Below, piece by piece: positions 18,389 through 30,465 of a stretch of 62,987 nt of DNA; within the stretch, counting starts at the first letter, position 1; each line of letters begins with the position of its first letter. The DNA is from Nitrosomonas halophila (GTDB lineage: Bacteria > Pseudomonadota > Gammaproteobacteria > Burkholderiales > Nitrosomonadaceae): assembly GCF_900107165.1 (NCBI RefSeq), contig NZ_FNOY01000013.1, forward strand, positions 1 to 62,987, given 5' to 3'. The translations under genes and the position numbers were made by a program. Below the pieces are notes generated by a model, which saw nothing but the letters and a program-made list of their open reading frames with translations, did no database searches and had not been told where the DNA came from.

Positions 18389-18967
18389 TCAGGATTGATT
18401 GCCTGGCCTGCAAGGGGAGAAACTGTGGCGATGGACATCGGTAATTCCATATAAACGGATCGCATCAAGATGGGCCCTGGTTGGATAGCCCTTATGTTGA
18501 TCAAACCCATATACCGGGTAAAGCTGGTGCAGCCGTATCATTTCGGCATCTCGTGCAGTCTTGGCCAGAATCGAAGCAGCCGAAATTTCAGCGACCAGAC
18601 AATCCCCTTTGACAATTGTTTCCACCTCAGAATTCAATTGCGGGGCATGCTTTCCATCTATCAGCACCAGGGCATCCTCGCTAAGTACCAATTGCTGTAT
18701 GGCCCTTCGCATGGCAAGCAGACTCGCCTGTAAGATATTCAACCGGTCAATTTCGGCAACAGAGGCGGAAGCAACGGCCCAGGCTGCGGCCTTTCGCTTG
18801 ATTTGCTCAGCCAGAGATTCACGCCTGCGCACACTTAACTGCTTGGAATCGGCCAGTCCCTCGATCACTCTGCGCGCATCCAATCTTACGCAGGCGGCGT
18901 AAACAGGACCCGCCAGCGGCCCTCTGCCTGCCTCATCCACCCCATAAATTGGCCGGTTTAGGTGCAT
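18389..18967 (-). CDS. rnhB: Ribonuclease HII
   Basis: 192 residues with the RNase HII active site: [15 protein letters not shown] (two of the catalytic acidic residues), [10 protein letters not shown] with the third acidic position, and [11 protein letters not shown]. It removes ribonucleotides from DNA. In most betaproteobacteria it follows lpxB at the end of the bamA-skp-lpxD-fabZ-lpxA-lpxB cluster. Here it lies 179 bp after fabZ with no lpx gene between. Confidence 0.95.
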   Translation of the reverse strand: MHLNRPIYGVDEAGRGPLAGPVYAACVRLDARRVIEGLADSKQLSVRRRESLAEQIKRKAAAWAVASASVAEIDRLNILQASLLAMRRAIQQLVLSEDALVLIDGKHAPQLNSEVETIVKGDCLVAEISAASILAKTARDAEMIRLHQLYPVYGFDQHKGYPTRAHLDAIRLYGITDVHRHSFSPCRPGNQS

Positions 18968-19146
18968 CGATCAAATCGCCGGATCATATCAGATTTCCGA
19001 GAACAGTGACCTGTCAACAGCCAATCCCCCGGGAAATGCCTCAGTCGGAAGGGCTATCGTGCGCGCTATCCAAGACAGCCATGCAACACCTCGAAAATCG
19101 CACAGCGTAGCTGGTGGCAGCCTTGTTACCGGTTCTGATGAATAGG

Positions 19147-19590
19147 CTAAATTTCTCTTGCCGTACACATCAATTGCGCCTCAGTTACGATCTGGCCATC
19201 CACCTCGGCGCAAGCAGTATATTTCCAGATTCCCTTGATCTGCCGGGCAATCTCGACTTTCAGGGAAAGTTGGTCACCCGCAATGACAGGTTTTTTAAAT
19301 CGTACCGCATCAATACCGACAAAATAGTACACCTGCTCGGTATTTTTTTCGGCCTCCTGGGAACGGGCAGTCAGTAGCGCCGCGGCTTGTGCCAGTGCTT
19401 CAACGATCAAAACACCCGGCATGACGGGATAGTGCGGAAAATGCCCAACGAAATAAGGCTCATTGATGGAAACATTCTTGTAGGCATGGATCCGTTTACC
19501 TGACTCAAAAGACACCACTCTGTCCACCAGAATCAATGGATAGCGGTGTGGCAGGTATTTCAGGATTTCATGGATATCCATGGTGGTCAT
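19147..19590 (-). CDS. fabZ: 3-hydroxyacyl-[ACP] dehydratase
   Basis: A 147-residue hot-dog-fold enzyme of fatty-acid elongation. The catalytic histidine is in [20 protein letters not shown], where the following helix carries the conserved Glu. It begins [18 protein letters not shown]; the Met at residue 4 is a possible start. It follows skp by 49 bp on the same strand. The usual partners lpxD (before) and lpxA (after) are absent. Confidence 0.95.
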   Translation of the reverse strand: MTTMDIHEILKYLPHRYPLILVDRVVSFESGKRIHAYKNVSINEPYFVGHFPHYPVMPGVLIVEALAQAAALLTARSQEAEKNTEQVYYFVGIDAVRFKKPVIAGDQLSLKVEIARQIKGIWKYTACAEVDGQIVTEAQLMCTAREI

Positions 19591-19639
19591 ATTTTTCTTC
19601 TCCCTGTATGACTATTGTTGGCTTGGTTAATGGCGCGGG

Positions 19640-20197
19640 TCACTTCTCGGCAGCGGATGCCTGTTCATCCAGCACTTTGATCACTTGATCGGTAATATCG
19701 ATACGCGCGCTCCGGTAAACCGAATCCTGCAATTGCAGAATAAGATCATATGCCTGCAACTCTGCCAGTTCCTGGATGACTTGATTGATACGGTCCAGTA
19801 TCAGTCCATATTCCTCATTCTGGCGCAGGCTCAAATCCTCCCGCATTTGTTGCTGGGCACGATGATATTGGCGGCTGAGGGTTGCCAGCTCGCGTTCTTT
19901 GATCCGCCTGTCTGCTTCTGTCATGCCATCGTTACTCTCCAGCTCCTGTTGCAAGGCTTTCGCCTGGCTGGACAGTTGCTTGATGCGCGCATCACGTGCC
20001 TGGAATTCTTGTTCAATTTTCTTTTGCGCCATGACGGCGGGAATCGACTCCCGCAGAATTTTCTCGGTATTGACAACCCCAATCTTGATTTCCTGAGCCA
20101 AGGATGCAGCCGGCAAGGTCAGCAGCACAACCAAGCCCAACATCATACAAAACCCTGCAGACGCCATTTGGCGCCATTCCTGTAATACGAATTTCAT
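19640..20197 (-). CDS. skp: Periplasmic chaperone Skp/OmpH
   Basis: 185 residues with a signal peptide (hydrophobic segment ending SLAQE near residue 36) and a long, charged, helical body (EFQARDARIKQLSSQAKAL, LATLSRQYHRAQQQMREDL) typical of the Skp coiled-coil tentacles that hold unfolded outer-membrane proteins. It sits 28 bp after bamA, which folds the same clients. Confidence 0.9.
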   Translation of the reverse strand: MKFVLQEWRQMASAGFCMMLGLVVLLTLPAASLAQEIKIGVVNTEKILRESIPAVMAQKKIEQEFQARDARIKQLSSQAKALQQELESNDGMTEADRRIKERELATLSRQYHRAQQQMREDLSLRQNEEYGLILDRINQVIQELAELQAYDLILQLQDSVYRSARIDITDQVIKVLDEQASAAEK

Positions 20198-20225
20198 TGA
20201 TTCTCCCGGTGGCTGTCTCCCAGAA

Positions 20226-22505
20226 TTAGAAAGTTTGTCCTAACTGAAACTGGAAGCGCTGCAAATTATCTCCCGGCTGGTCATTGAATGGTTGTGCAAT
20301 ACTGAACTTCAGCGGCCCCATAGGGGAAATCCAGGTGACTGCCAGGCCGGCAGAATAACGGAAATCATTCAAGTCCAGTCCGGAGAAAGAATTGACGAGT
20401 GTGCCGGCATCCATAAACGCACTCAAACGGATGGTTTTGTCGTCTGGCATGAATGGTGCAGGAAATAACACTTCGAGGTTGCCCACAATGCGCTTGCTGC
20501 CGCCCAGGACGCGCCCTTCGCTATCACGCGGTCCGAGCGTGTTGATGTTATAGCCCCGGACGGAGTTAAAGCCACCAGCGAAGAAATTCTTGAAGAAGGG
20601 AAGTGGTTTGCCGGCATAACCATCACCCACCCCGATATCGCCATTGAGCATCAGGGTGAAAAATCTGGAAATCGAATAGAACCATCTTTGTTCAAGGCTG
20701 ATTTTATAGTAATTCAAATCGCCATACGGCAGGCTGAATTCCCCGAATATGCGCTGCGTCATGCCGGAAGTTGTCCAGATCGCACTGTCACGACGGTCAC
20801 GCGCCCAACTCAGGGTAATGGGAATGTTGTTAGAGCTCCTACCAAACTGGCTGACAAACTCCCTGAAACGCTCAGGGCTGTCATCACGCAAATTAATCTT
20901 GGTATGCTCCGCCCCCACCCCAAGCGAAACGATATCATTCTCGGCAACAGGAATTCCAAAACGAATATTGGCACCCGTAGTATCGGTATTGAACACCCCG
21001 ACGCTGGATAGCGAACGTGTATTGATATCGCGTTTGTAGGCCTCCAGACCAAGACTCACACCATTGATCGTATAGTACGGATTGGTAAACGAGCCAGATA
21101 TGACTTTGTTAACTCTGCCGGTATTCACCTGCAAGCTGAGAAAGTTGCCAGTTCCGAAAATATTATTCTGTGCAATCGAACCATTCAAAATAATGCCTTC
21201 CCGGTCGGAATAGCCCGCACCGAACATGATCGCACCGGTTGGTCTCTCGACCACGCTGACATTGATATCCACCTGATCCGGCACATCCGCAACCGGTGGT
21301 GTTTCAACGTTGACACTGGTAAAAAACTCCAGCCTATCCACGCGCTGCCGGGAACGATTGATCTGCGTGGTCGAATGCCATGCACCCTCCATCTGTCGGA
21401 ATTCACGACGAATGACTTCATCCCGGGTACGATCATTGCCGCTGATGTTGATGCGCCTGACATAAACCCGGCGACCAGGATCGATGAAAAAGGTAAAGGC
21501 GGTTTCCCTGGTCTCCTTATCCAGTTCCGGAGATGCGTTGACGTTGGCAAAGGCATACCCCTCATCACCCAACCGGTCACTGATCAATTTGACTGATTCG
21601 GTCAACTTCTCACGCGCAAATACGCCACCCGGCTCAAGCTTGATCAGCGCACGCAGCTCTTCTTCGGGCAATATCAGTTCGCCAGCCAGCTTGATATCGG
21701 ATACCGTGTATTGCGGACCTTCCGTTACATTGATGGTAATGTAGATATCCTTCATATCCGGCGTAATGGACACTTGGGTGGACTCGATATTGAACTCGAG
21801 ATAACCCCGGTCAAGATAATAGGAGCGCAGCGTTTCAAGATCGGCGGATAGTTTCTGCTTCGAGTATTGGTCGTCTTTGGTAAACCAGGTCAGAAGACCA
21901 GGCGTTTTGAGGTTCAGCAGCCCCAGTAATTTTTTCTCCCGAAAAGCCTGGTTGCCGACGATATTGATTTGCCTGATACGCGCAGTCTTGCCTTCCTTGA
22001 TGTTGAAATTGATTCCGATCCGGTTCCGCTCCAGCGGGGTCGTCGTCGTCGTGATTTTGACGGCATATTTCCCGCGGCTGATGTACTGGCGCTTCAGTTC
22101 CTGTTCGGCTTTCTCCAGAAGCGAGCGACTGAAAATACGCGATTCGGATAATCCGGCCTGTTTCAGGCCTTCCTTCAGCTTGTCTTTATCAAATTCCTTG
22201 GCGCCATCAATACTGATCTGCGCTATGGCGGGACGCTCCTGAACCTGGACAATCAGCAAATTGCCTTCAGCCTTTAATTTAACATCCTTAAAAAAGCCGG
22301 TCGCATAGAGCGCCTTGATGGCCGCGCTCGCCTTGGTGCTATCAAGCACATCGCCGACCTTGACTGGAAGATAGCTGAAGACCGTACCCGCTTCGGTGCG
22401 CTGTATGCCTTCTACCCGGATATCCCGAACGATAAAAGTGTCATTTGCTCCGTAGGCTGCCGAATAATTGAGTATAAGAAATAATGCCAAATACCTGAAT
22501 CTCAT
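20226..22505 (-). CDS. bamA: Outer membrane protein assembly factor BamA
   Basis: 759 residues: a signal peptide ([14 protein letters not shown]), five POTRA domains (for example [20 protein letters not shown], and a later [20 protein letters not shown]) and a C-terminal 16-strand barrel with [13 protein letters not shown], which includes the conserved VRGY/F loop. The last residue is Phe (QLGQTF), the outer-membrane signature. It starts two bases after the rseP stop. Confidence 0.97.
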   Translation of the reverse strand: MRFRYLALFLILNYSAAYGANDTFIVRDIRVEGIQRTEAGTVFSYLPVKVGDVLDSTKASAAIKALYATGFFKDVKLKAEGNLLIVQVQERPAIAQISIDGAKEFDKDKLKEGLKQAGLSESRIFSRSLLEKAEQELKRQYISRGKYAVKITTTTTPLERNRIGINFNIKEGKTARIRQINIVGNQAFREKKLLGLLNLKTPGLLTWFTKDDQYSKQKLSADLETLRSYYLDRGYLEFNIESTQVSITPDMKDIYITINVTEGPQYTVSDIKLAGELILPEEELRALIKLEPGGVFAREKLTESVKLISDRLGDEGYAFANVNASPELDKETRETAFTFFIDPGRRVYVRRINISGNDRTRDEVIRREFRQMEGAWHSTTQINRSRQRVDRLEFFTSVNVETPPVADVPDQVDINVSVVERPTGAIMFGAGYSDREGIILNGSIAQNNIFGTGNFLSLQVNTGRVNKVISGSFTNPYYTINGVSLGLEAYKRDINTRSLSSVGVFNTDTTGANIRFGIPVAENDIVSLGVGAEHTKINLRDDSPERFREFVSQFGRSSNNIPITLSWARDRRDSAIWTTSGMTQRIFGEFSLPYGDLNYYKISLEQRWFYSISRFFTLMLNGDIGVGDGYAGKPLPFFKNFFAGGFNSVRGYNINTLGPRDSEGRVLGGSKRIVGNLEVLFPAPFMPDDKTIRLSAFMDAGTLVNSFSGLDLNDFRYSAGLAVTWISPMGPLKFSIAQPFNDQPGDNLQRFQFQLGQTF

Positions 22506-22507
22506 AT

Positions 22508-23878
22508 TTACCTTGCAATCAAGCGAAGCAAATCGTTATGCAGGGCAAATATCATCAACGTTATGAGCAGCAACATGCCGATTTGATGCCCGATTTCCAT
22601 TACTTTCTCAGGTAACGGTTTGCCGCGAATCATTTCTATCAAGTAGTACATCAGATGCCCGCCATCCAGCACCGGGATCGGCAGTAAATTGAGCACACCC
22701 AGACTCACACTGATCAAGGCCAGAAAGCCCAGGTAGGCAACAAATCCCATTTGCGCTGACTGCCCGGCATAATCGGCAATGGTGATTGGGCCGCTGACAT
22801 TCTTCAGCGAAACATCCCCCATCACCATTTTGCCAAGCATGCGCAAGGTAAAGTAGGTCATTTCCCAGGTTTTTGCGGCGGCTTTGCTTAAAGCCGTCAC
22901 TGGCGGGTAACTGATTTTCACCAGCAGATTTTCCAGCATCTCATGCTCGATCTTGGGCGCAATGCCAACTTTTCCAATTTCGATCTTATCCTCAAGCGCA
23001 ATCTCGGGCGTCAACGGCAGGTCGACGATCAGCTGGCCATTACGCATAATTTCCAGATTCAGCAGATGCCCGGGACTGGCACGTATGATACCGACGACCT
23101 CTTGCCAATAAAGCACTTCCTGACCGTCAATCGCCAGGATCTCATCCCCCACCTGCAGTCCAGCGCGCTCCGCTGCGCCACCTGCCATTACCTGGCCTAT
23201 AATCGAACTGAAAGCAGGCTGGTAATATGACAGACCAATCTTGCCTAAAAAATCCGCATCGAAATCATCCGCCTCAAGACTGCTCAGATCCAGTTTCAAT
23301 TGATGGATAACGCCGTTTTCTGCAACCGTTTCCACATCCAGGTCGGGCGTGCGATCGACTGCGTGCGCCAACAATGCCAGGCGGACATCCTGCCAGGTTG
23401 TGACGGATCGGTCGCCAATTCTGGTGATGGTCTGCCCCTCATTGAAACCGGCAGAAGCAGCAGGTGTCGAGGGTGCAATTTCACCCAAAACAGGTTTAAC
23501 ACCACCGACCCCCAGCACAAAGAGCAGCCAATAAAGCAATATTGCCAATAAAAAATTGGCAATAGGACCGGCCGCCACGATCGCAAAGCGCCGGGAAACT
23601 GTCTGCCGATTGAATGCGCGCGGGAGTTCATGCGGCGATACTTTCCCTTCGCGCTCATCCAGCATTTTGACATATCCCCCAAGCGGAATTGCCGCAACCA
23701 CCCATTCAGTCTGATCCGTACCTAACCGTCTTCTGAACAATGGCTTTCCAAAGCCTACAGAAAAACGCAAAACCTTGACGCCACTCCAACGAGCGACCAG
23801 ATAATGGCCAAATTCATGGAAGGTGATCAGCAGGCCTAATGCCACCACGAAAGCGAGAATAGTCGTGAATAGTGTCAT
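22508..23878 (-). CDS. rseP: Site-2 metalloprotease RseP
   Basis: 456 residues: the zinc motif HEFGH in [16 protein letters not shown] (helix 1), two PDZ-like regions in the middle ([16 protein letters not shown] and [19 protein letters not shown]) and the third zinc ligand region [16 protein letters not shown]. It cleaves anti-sigma factors in the inner membrane during envelope stress. It lies between dxr and bamA, in the usual order. Confidence 0.95.
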   Translation of the reverse strand: MTLFTTILAFVVALGLLITFHEFGHYLVARWSGVKVLRFSVGFGKPLFRRRLGTDQTEWVVAAIPLGGYVKMLDEREGKVSPHELPRAFNRQTVSRRFAIVAAGPIANFLLAILLYWLLFVLGVGGVKPVLGEIAPSTPAASAGFNEGQTITRIGDRSVTTWQDVRLALLAHAVDRTPDLDVETVAENGVIHQLKLDLSSLEADDFDADFLGKIGLSYYQPAFSSIIGQVMAGGAAERAGLQVGDEILAIDGQEVLYWQEVVGIIRASPGHLLNLEIMRNGQLIVDLPLTPEIALEDKIEIGKVGIAPKIEHEMLENLLVKISYPPVTALSKAAAKTWEMTYFTLRMLGKMVMGDVSLKNVSGPITIADYAGQSAQMGFVAYLGFLALISVSLGVLNLLPIPVLDGGHLMYYLIEMIRGKPLPEKVMEIGHQIGMLLLITLMIFALHNDLLRLIAR

Positions 23879-24101
23879 ATCAGGTTGAAGTTATTAGAAG
23901 CCAGGAAAGATGAGGAAGCAGCCGAATGTATCAAGCTTGTCCGCAGTGAGATTTACATAAATGAACCCAATTTGTTGCAATCAGCATATGACATGCTGCA
24001 GCCTGGACATTGCGTTTGCGGCCCTTGATTTCCAGAATACGAAGATGCCGCCGTCCCAACTCCAGGATGAGCAGCATGTGTATCTGGCCAGATTAGCGTT
24101 G

Positions 24102-25289
24102 CTAAACCTGACAGGCCAGCCATTCCCGGGCCGTCTCACGTGCAAGAGAGTCGGCAGCAAGCACATCGTCCAGGTTGGTGACTTCTTGCTGATTGATCGT
24201 TTGCATCACCTGTTCGATCATAACCGGAATGGCTGTAAAAGGCATTCTGCCAGCCAGGAAAACTTCAACTGCCACTTCATTGGCGGCGTTCAGCACAGCG
24301 GGCATATTTCCTCCCATTGACAAAGCCTTGTAGGCCAAACCAAGACAAGGGAAACGTTCGAAATCCGGCTTCTCAAAATCCAGTTGTGCAATTTCAAAGA
24401 TATCGAGGGACCGCACCCCACTTTCAATCCTTTCCGGATAGCTCAGGGCGTGCGCGATCGGCGTGCGCATGTCGGGATTACCCAGCTGCGCGAGCACTGA
24501 ACCATCGATATATTCCACCATGGAATGAATGACACTCTGAGGATGCACCACCACTTGAATTTTCTCTGGGTCAGCATCGAATAGCCAGTGCGCTTCAATC
24601 ACTTCCAGGCCTTTGTTCATCATGGTCGCCGAATCCACCGAGATTTTACGTCCCATGACCCAGTTGGGATGCGCACAGGCCTGTTCAGGTGTCACGCCTT
24701 CCAGCTCCGCCCAGGCCGCATTCCGGAAAGGGCCGCCCGAGGCGGTCAGCAATATCCGGCGAACACCGGATGCTCCAAAATCACCACTGAAACGCGGTGG
24801 CAGAGACTGAAAAATCGCATTATGCTCGCTGTCTATTGGCAGCAATGTCGCTTGGTGTTGCTTGACCATATCCATAAAAATACGCCCTGCCATGACCAAG
24901 GTTTCCTTATTGGCCAACAGTACATGCTTGCCGGTGCGCGCGGCCGCAAGTGTCGGCCGGATGCCGGCTGCACCGACTATGGCTGCCATGACGGTATCGA
25001 TTTCCGGCAAGGATGCCACTTTTTCCAGTGATTCAACGCCGGAAAGTACCTCGGTATCGGAGCCGATCATGCGCAGCTTGTCCTTGAGTTGCTCAGCCCC
25101 ATCTTCGTTCAGCATGACCGCATAATGGGGATGAAAGCGCTGGCATTGCGCAAACAGTTTCTCCACGCTTTCGTTCGCAGTCAACGCAACGATTTTGAAG
25201 CGGTCAGGATGACGCGCGACCACATCCAATGTACTTTCTCCGATACTGCCCGTCGACCCCAATATGGTCAGGTACCGCATTTTAATCAT
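24102..25289 (-). CDS. dxr: 1-deoxy-D-xylulose 5-phosphate reductoisomerase
   Basis: 395 residues. NADPH-binding [20 protein letters not shown] is at the N-terminus, followed by [17 protein letters not shown] sequence ([14 protein letters not shown]), the substrate residues in [12 protein letters not shown] and the signature [20 protein letters not shown]. It commits carbon to the MEP isoprenoid pathway that feeds uppS. The start codon overlaps the cdsA stop by 4 bp; Met4 (25280) is an alternative start. Confidence 0.97.
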   Translation of the reverse strand: MIKMRYLTILGSTGSIGESTLDVVARHPDRFKIVALTANESVEKLFAQCQRFHPHYAVMLNEDGAEQLKDKLRMIGSDTEVLSGVESLEKVASLPEIDTVMAAIVGAAGIRPTLAAARTGKHVLLANKETLVMAGRIFMDMVKQHQATLLPIDSEHNAIFQSLPPRFSGDFGASGVRRILLTASGGPFRNAAWAELEGVTPEQACAHPNWVMGRKISVDSATMMNKGLEVIEAHWLFDADPEKIQVVVHPQSVIHSMVEYIDGSVLAQLGNPDMRTPIAHALSYPERIESGVRSLDIFEIAQLDFEKPDFERFPCLGLAYKALSMGGNMPAVLNAANEVAVEVFLAGRMPFTAIPVMIEQVMQTINQQEVTNLDDVLAADSLARETAREWLACQV

Positions 25290-26113
25290 AGTTCAGTTGA
25301 ATATATGAGGATTACTGCCATTGCCGCAACCGGCAAAGTCGAAGTCAGCGCATCAATCCGATCCAGTATACCACCATGGCCGGGCAGAATATTGCCGCTA
25401 TCCTTGACTCCAGCATGCCGCTTTAGCAACGACTCAAAAAGGTCGCCCATGATGCCCAGCATCGTTAGCACAAATAACAATGGAACCTGCCAGGTTATCA
25501 ATAAATTCCCTTCGTCCAGCAAGTACAGCCAGGCAAGTGCATAAACCAAAACACCGCACAAGGCGCCCGCCACCCCCTCCCAGGTTTTGCCAGGACTGAT
25601 GCGTGGCGCAAGTTTATGTTTGCCATATGCGCGCCCGGCAAAATAAGCGGTGCTATCCGATACCCAAATAACCCCCATGAATCCAAGCAACAGCCAAGGA
25701 TCGATTGCGCGCAGTTGATAGAGCGCCAGACAGGTCGGCAGCAATACCAGCCAACCGAGCAGCATGAATAGCCCGCTGTTTTGGATCGGGCTGTTTATCC
25801 TTAGCAGGATCGGTACCAGCAATAGCCAAAACAGAGTCGAAACCACATATAGCCAGATCATAGCCGTACTGCCTGGATCCACCGCTACGGCCTCACTGAC
25901 CAGAAACAATAGCTCTCCGCCCAGCAAGGTGGTAAGAATTAGATATAAAATTGTTTGCCTGACTGTAAAATGGCCTAGCCGCGCCCATTCTCTGGCTGCC
26001 GTAACTGTCACGCCCAAGAGCAAGACCGCCCAGAATATGGCTGGCAAATAAAACAATGCCGCCAGAAAGGCGGTCAACATAGCTAATGCAGTAAGAATTC
26101 GAGTTTTAAGCAT
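25286..26113 (-). CDS. cdsA: Phosphatidate cytidylyltransferase
   Basis: A 275-residue multi-helix membrane enzyme that makes CDP-diacylglycerol from phosphatidate and CTP. The C-terminal signature is complete: [19 protein letters not shown], then [13 protein letters not shown]. It lies between uppS and dxr, in the standard order. Confidence 0.95.
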   Translation of the reverse strand: MLKTRILTALAMLTAFLAALFYLPAIFWAVLLLGVTVTAAREWARLGHFTVRQTILYLILTTLLGGELLFLVSEAVAVDPGSTAMIWLYVVSTLFWLLLVPILLRINSPIQNSGLFMLLGWLVLLPTCLALYQLRAIDPWLLLGFMGVIWVSDSTAYFAGRAYGKHKLAPRISPGKTWEGVAGALCGVLVYALAWLYLLDEGNLLITWQVPLLFVLTMLGIMGDLFESLLKRHAGVKDSGNILPGHGGILDRIDALTSTLPVAAMAVILIYSTEL

Positions 26114-26160
26114 GAACGGTCATATCCCGTTGGTTTGGGAGCGGTAAGTAAATATCATCT

Positions 26161-26940
26161 TCATAAACCGTTTACTCTGTTTTTTGTCAGGGAAGCCGCC
26201 AGCTGCTCGCTGGTTCGCCCAAATCGGCGTTCGCGTTGCTGATAGGATGCAATCGCCTGATCGAGTGACGCCGCATCAAAATCCGGCCATAGCGTTTCGG
26301 TAAAGTACAACTCCGTATAGGCGAGCTGCCACAATAAAAAATTACTGATTCGGCATTCACCGCCAGTACGGATAAACAAATCAGGCTCGGGTGCATTGCC
26401 CATTGCCAAGTGCCTGGAGAGAGCGAGCTCGTCAAAACCATCCGCCAGCCAGCTATCTTCAGCTAGCATTTTTTTCACTGCTTGCATAATGTCCCAGCGC
26501 CCACCATAATTAGCCGCGACTGTAAAGTGCAAGCGCGTATTGTTGGCAGTCAACACCTCGCCTTGCCGTATGCAATCGATAACCTTGGTGTCGAATTTGG
26601 AGATATCACCGATCACTCTGAATCGGATACCATTTTCATGCAGTTTTGCAACTTCTCGTTCCAGCGCGACCAGAAACAGCTGCATCAGCAATTTCACTTC
26701 TTCTTCGGGTCTGCGCCAGTTCTCACTGCTAAACGCAAAAATCGTCAAGTATTCGATCCCGCGCTCGATGCAAGCCCTAATCACCCCTCTCACCGCTTCC
26801 ACACCTTGTCTATGCCCCGCTGTACGAGGCAGATAACGCTGCTTAGCCCATCGGCCATTACCATCCATGATGATGGCTACATGCCTGGGTATCGCACCAA
26901 TTTCAGGAATGTCGCGTGTTGAGCTCGGTGTTTGGGACAT
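26161..26940 (-). CDS. uppS: Undecaprenyl diphosphate synthase
   Basis: A 259-residue cis-prenyltransferase. The [18 protein letters not shown] motif has the catalytic Asp; [15 protein letters not shown] and the C-terminal [19 protein letters not shown] with YTELYFT are typical. It makes the C55 lipid carrier for cell-wall and surface-polymer synthesis. It follows frr by 3 bp and precedes cdsA. Confidence 0.96.
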   Translation of the reverse strand: MSQTPSSTRDIPEIGAIPRHVAIIMDGNGRWAKQRYLPRTAGHRQGVEAVRGVIRACIERGIEYLTIFAFSSENWRRPEEEVKLLMQLFLVALEREVAKLHENGIRFRVIGDISKFDTKVIDCIRQGEVLTANNTRLHFTVAANYGGRWDIMQAVKKMLAEDSWLADGFDELALSRHLAMGNAPEPDLFIRTGGECRISNFLLWQLAYTELYFTETLWPDFDAASLDQAIASYQQRERRFGRTSEQLAASLTKNRVNGL

Positions 26941-26943
26941 ACG

Positions 26944-27501
26944 TCAGACGGCCATCAACTCAGATTCTTTGGTCTGCAATAACTTATCAACTTCAGCAAT
27001 ATAATGATTGGTCAGTTTCTGAATTTCTTCCTGCCCGCGCCGATCCTCATCTTCAGCGATCAGCTTGTCCTTGAGCAACTCTTTGAGCTGATTATTGGCA
27101 TCACGGCGAACATTGCGCATGGCAATACGTGCCGTTTCGGCTTCCGCTTTGACAATCTTGGTCAAATCCCGGCGTCTTTCTTCCGTCAACGGTGGCATTG
27201 GCACACGCACCATTTCGCCCACAGTCATAGGATTCAAGCCCAAGTCAGAATCTCGCACAGCTTTTTCGATAACTGCCAGCATCTTCTTGTCCCACGGGAT
27301 GATGCCAATGGTCCGAGCATCGGCCAGGGTAACGTTTGCCAGCTGTTTGATAGGCGTTGGAGTACCGTAATAGTCAACCATGATATGGTCCAGCAGGCCC
27401 GCATGCGGACGTCCACTTCTGACCTTGCCAAAATCAACTTGGAGCGCCTCCAGACTTTTCTGCATCTTTTGTTCTGCAGATTTCTTTACATCAGCAATCA
27501 T
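26944..27501 (-). CDS. frr: Ribosome recycling factor
   Basis: 185 residues: [20 protein letters not shown], then [16 protein letters not shown] and [15 protein letters not shown], and the C-terminal charged helix [18 protein letters not shown]. It splits post-termination ribosomes with EF-G. It is the third gene after tsf and pyrH. Confidence 0.97.
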   Translation of the reverse strand: MIADVKKSAEQKMQKSLEALQVDFGKVRSGRPHAGLLDHIMVDYYGTPTPIKQLANVTLADARTIGIIPWDKKMLAVIEKAVRDSDLGLNPMTVGEMVRVPMPPLTEERRRDLTKIVKAEAETARIAMRNVRRDANNQLKELLKDKLIAEDEDRRGQEEIQKLTNHYIAEVDKLLQTKESELMAV

Positions 27502-27575
27502 ATGTTAGTAGACTTTTCTGTTTGAGAATTAAACAATTTCCGAATTGCTTGTCGAATTACAATCTATTTTCGAAC

Positions 27576-28289
27576 TCAGGCCACCACCAATGTTCCCTCG
27601 TCTTCTCCCATGACAACCCGCTTGAGTGCGCCGGTCTTGAAAATACTGAATACGTTGATAGGCAGTTTTTGATCTCGGCATAATGTCAAGGCTGTCGCAT
27701 CCATCACTTGTAGATTCTTGCCAATGGCTTCATCAAAAGTCAGTTTTTGGAAACGTTGGGCGTCCGGATTGGTGAGTGGATCGCTGGTATAAATACCATC
27801 GACCTTAGTCGCCTTCAACACGATGTTTGCGCTCATTTCCATGCCGCGCAAGGCAGCAGCCGTATCCGTGGTGAAAAAGGGGTTGCCGGTCCCCGCTGCA
27901 AACACCACCACCTTCCGCTCTTCCAGATAACGCAGTGCCTTGCCGCGAATATAAGGCTCCACGACCTGATCAATGCGCAAGGCTGATTGCACGCGCGAGA
28001 CGACTCCACCTCGTTTCATCGCATCGTGCAGCGCCAGCGCATTCATTGTGGTCGCCAGCATGCCCATGTAATCCGCTGTCACACGGTCCATGCCGTCACC
28101 AGCCGACTTCATGCCGCGGAAAATGTTGCCGCCCCCGACTACGATTGCGACTTCAACCCCCAGCTCCAGAATACCGGCAATCTCGACCACTATGCGTTCA
28201 ACCACCATGCGATCGATACCATAATTGGCATCCCCCATGAGTGCTTCACCTGATAGTTTCAACAAAATACGTTTATAGATTGCCGGCAT
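27576..28289 (-). CDS. pyrH: Uridylate kinase
   Basis: A 237-residue amino-acid-kinase-fold UMP kinase: [15 protein letters not shown] at the start, [13 protein letters not shown] (phosphate-binding loop), and the ATP/UTP site region with [16 protein letters not shown]. In bacteria it makes UDP and is feedback-controlled by UTP and GTP. It lies between tsf and frr, as usual. Confidence 0.97.
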   Translation of the reverse strand: MPAIYKRILLKLSGEALMGDANYGIDRMVVERIVVEIAGILELGVEVAIVVGGGNIFRGMKSAGDGMDRVTADYMGMLATTMNALALHDAMKRGGVVSRVQSALRIDQVVEPYIRGKALRYLEERKVVVFAAGTGNPFFTTDTAAALRGMEMSANIVLKATKVDGIYTSDPLTNPDAQRFQKLTFDEAIGKNLQVMDATALTLCRDQKLPINVFSIFKTGALKRVVMGEDEGTLVVA

Positions 28290-28455
28290 TTTATAAACTC
28301 AAGAGTGGATGACTGAGGATCGGGGACTGGTTACGGATATCTCTGGTGGTTCCATTTTCTTGGCTGCACTGTACTCAGAATAAATCAATGCTTGCCTAGT
28401 GAGCAGCGTCCGCAGCTTGCACGACCCGGAAAACGGAAGTCTCAGAGATACCTCC

Positions 28456-29340
28456 TTATTTTGACTGGCCTACCTGCGCCATGACTTCTGCAGCAAAATC
28501 ATCAGATTTCTTTTCGATTCCTTCACCGACTACGAATAATGCAAACCGATTCACCTTGGCGGATTTTTCTGCCAGAAGCTTCTCGACTGTTTGCTCTGGA
28601 TTCTTGACGAAAGGTTGGCCGAGCAAGGTCACTTCCGCCAGATATTTAGCCACACGCCCTTCTACCATTTTCTCTACAATATTAGCTGGCTTGCCACTTT
28701 CCGCTGCCTGGGCCGCAAAAATCTGGCGTTCACGGGCCAGCAAATCAGCCGACACCTGAGCGCTTGAAACACAGACTGGCTTGCTCGCAGCCACATGCAT
28801 CGCCAGATCTTTGCCGAGCACTTCATCCCCTCCCGAATAATCAAGCAGCACACCAATTCTTGATCCATGCAAATACATGGCGAGTTGGCCTTCGGTTTCA
28901 TAATTTGCCCCGCGCCGCAAACTGATATTCTCGCCCAGTTTCATGACCAATGCTTTGCGCGCCGCCTCCACTGTTTCACCTTCAGAGAGCGCCATTTCAG
29001 TCAATGCGGCAACATCCGAGACATTCCTGTCCACCATCAACTGCGCCAAGCTTTTGGCAAAATTGATAAAATCTTCATTCTTGGCGACAAAATCGGTTTC
29101 GCAGTTAATCTCTACCAGCGCACCCCGCTTGCCATCAGCCGAAACGAATCCGCTCACCACTCCCTCAGCGGCAATACGCCCAGCCGCTTTGCTGGCTTTG
29201 GCTCCACTCTTTATCCGCAAAAGATCCTCGGCCGCTTTCATATCCCCGTCAGCTTCCGAGAGCGCTTTTTTACATTCCATCATGCCCAAGCCTGTAAGCT
29301 CACGCAGTTCTTTCACCATACTCGCGGTAATTTCCGCCAT
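28456..29340 (-). CDS. tsf: Elongation factor Ts
   Basis: 294 residues from [20 protein letters not shown], with the UBA-like N-terminal domain ([20 protein letters not shown]) and the core nucleotide-exchange sequence [15 protein letters not shown]. It recycles EF-Tu. The frame could start six residues upstream (29358), but homologues begin MAEIT. rpsB lies 115 bp upstream; the 166-bp gap to pyrH holds no gene. Confidence 0.97.
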   Translation of the reverse strand: MAEITASMVKELRELTGLGMMECKKALSEADGDMKAAEDLLRIKSGAKASKAAGRIAAEGVVSGFVSADGKRGALVEINCETDFVAKNEDFINFAKSLAQLMVDRNVSDVAALTEMALSEGETVEAARKALVMKLGENISLRRGANYETEGQLAMYLHGSRIGVLLDYSGGDEVLGKDLAMHVAASKPVCVSSAQVSADLLARERQIFAAQAAESGKPANIVEKMVEGRVAKYLAEVTLLGQPFVKNPEQTVEKLLAEKSAKVNRFALFVVGEGIEKKSDDFAAEVMAQVGQSK

Positions 29341-29455
29341 ATTCGCTCCAAATACCAAAATTCAACCACATGGATGTGGCAGTCCAGAATGGCGCTAGCC
29401 AACTCTGCACCATGCACATCCATTAAACCAATGATTTAAAACTCGCCTCCAAGGG

Positions 29456-30223
29456 CTATGCTTGCTCCTCGACCGTTGAAGATTGGCCTGCAGCGAGCGC
29501 CAGCTCCTCATCGGTTTTACTCATATCAACGATTTCCTGAATAGACTGGTTGCGGCCTTCCAGCACGGCGTCCGCCATGGCACGGGCATAAAGCCGGATA
29601 GCCTGACTGGAATCATCATTGCCAGGTATCACGTAATCGATTCCCACAGGATTGTGATTTGTATCCACAACTCCTACGAGCGGGATGCCAAGCTTGCTGG
29701 CTTCCACAATCGCCCCCTTTTGATAGCCCACGTCGATCACAAACATGGCATCGGGCAGTCCCTTCATGTCCTTGATACCACCGAGGCTGTTATTAAGCTT
29801 TTCCAACTCGCGCTGGAAATCAAGTGCTTCTTTTTTGACGAGTTTGTTCAGCGAACCATCCTGTACCATTTTCTCCATGTCCTGCAGGCGTTTGATGGAT
29901 TGCCTGATTGTCTTGAAATTAGTCAGCATGCCGCCCAACCAACGCTGGTTGACATAGGGAGCGCCGCAACGGATCGCTTCTTCCTTAACGATATCGCGCG
30001 CCTGACGTTTGGTGCCAACGAAAAGTATCGTACCCTTGTTTGCTGAAAGCCTGCGGACATAGCCCAACGCTTCATCAAGCTTTACCAGGGTCTTTTCAAG
30101 ATTGACGATATGGATTTTATTGCGTTGGCCAAAAATATAGGGGGCCATCTTGGGGTTCCAGAAACGAGTCTGGTGTCCAAAATGCACACCGGCTTCCAAC
30201 ATTTGACGCAGGGTCACTGACAT
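29456..30223 (-). CDS. rpsB: 30S ribosomal protein S2
   Basis: 255 residues: [20 protein letters not shown], then [20 protein letters not shown] and later [17 protein letters not shown], and [20 protein letters not shown]. The stretch to 30465 upstream holds the leader; S2 leaders often carry a regulatory structure, but I could not define one here. First gene of the rpsB-tsf-pyrH-frr series. Confidence 0.97.
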   Translation of the reverse strand: MSVTLRQMLEAGVHFGHQTRFWNPKMAPYIFGQRNKIHIVNLEKTLVKLDEALGYVRRLSANKGTILFVGTKRQARDIVKEEAIRCGAPYVNQRWLGGMLTNFKTIRQSIKRLQDMEKMVQDGSLNKLVKKEALDFQRELEKLNNSLGGIKDMKGLPDAMFVIDVGYQKGAIVEASKLGIPLVGVVDTNHNPVGIDYVIPGNDDSSQAIRLYARAMADAVLEGRNQSIQEIVDMSKTDEELALAAGQSSTVEEQA

Positions 30224-30465
30224 AAATTCTCCTTAGGGTTAACCGTCACCTGCCGACACGCTTCCTTCTCAGAAGGCACCCTATCTTAGCAGGCACGAGT
30301 TTTGTGTATTGACTTGAGTTGATTAAAATTAGAACAGATTTTTTTGCATCACAGAAAGGACCTATCGGCTCCTCATACACGCGAACAAGCCGCATAATCC
30401 TTCATCGGATTATACCATGGCCCGGGCCGTGCTCAAGAAAAGTCAAATTCACTTTAAAGACAGGA

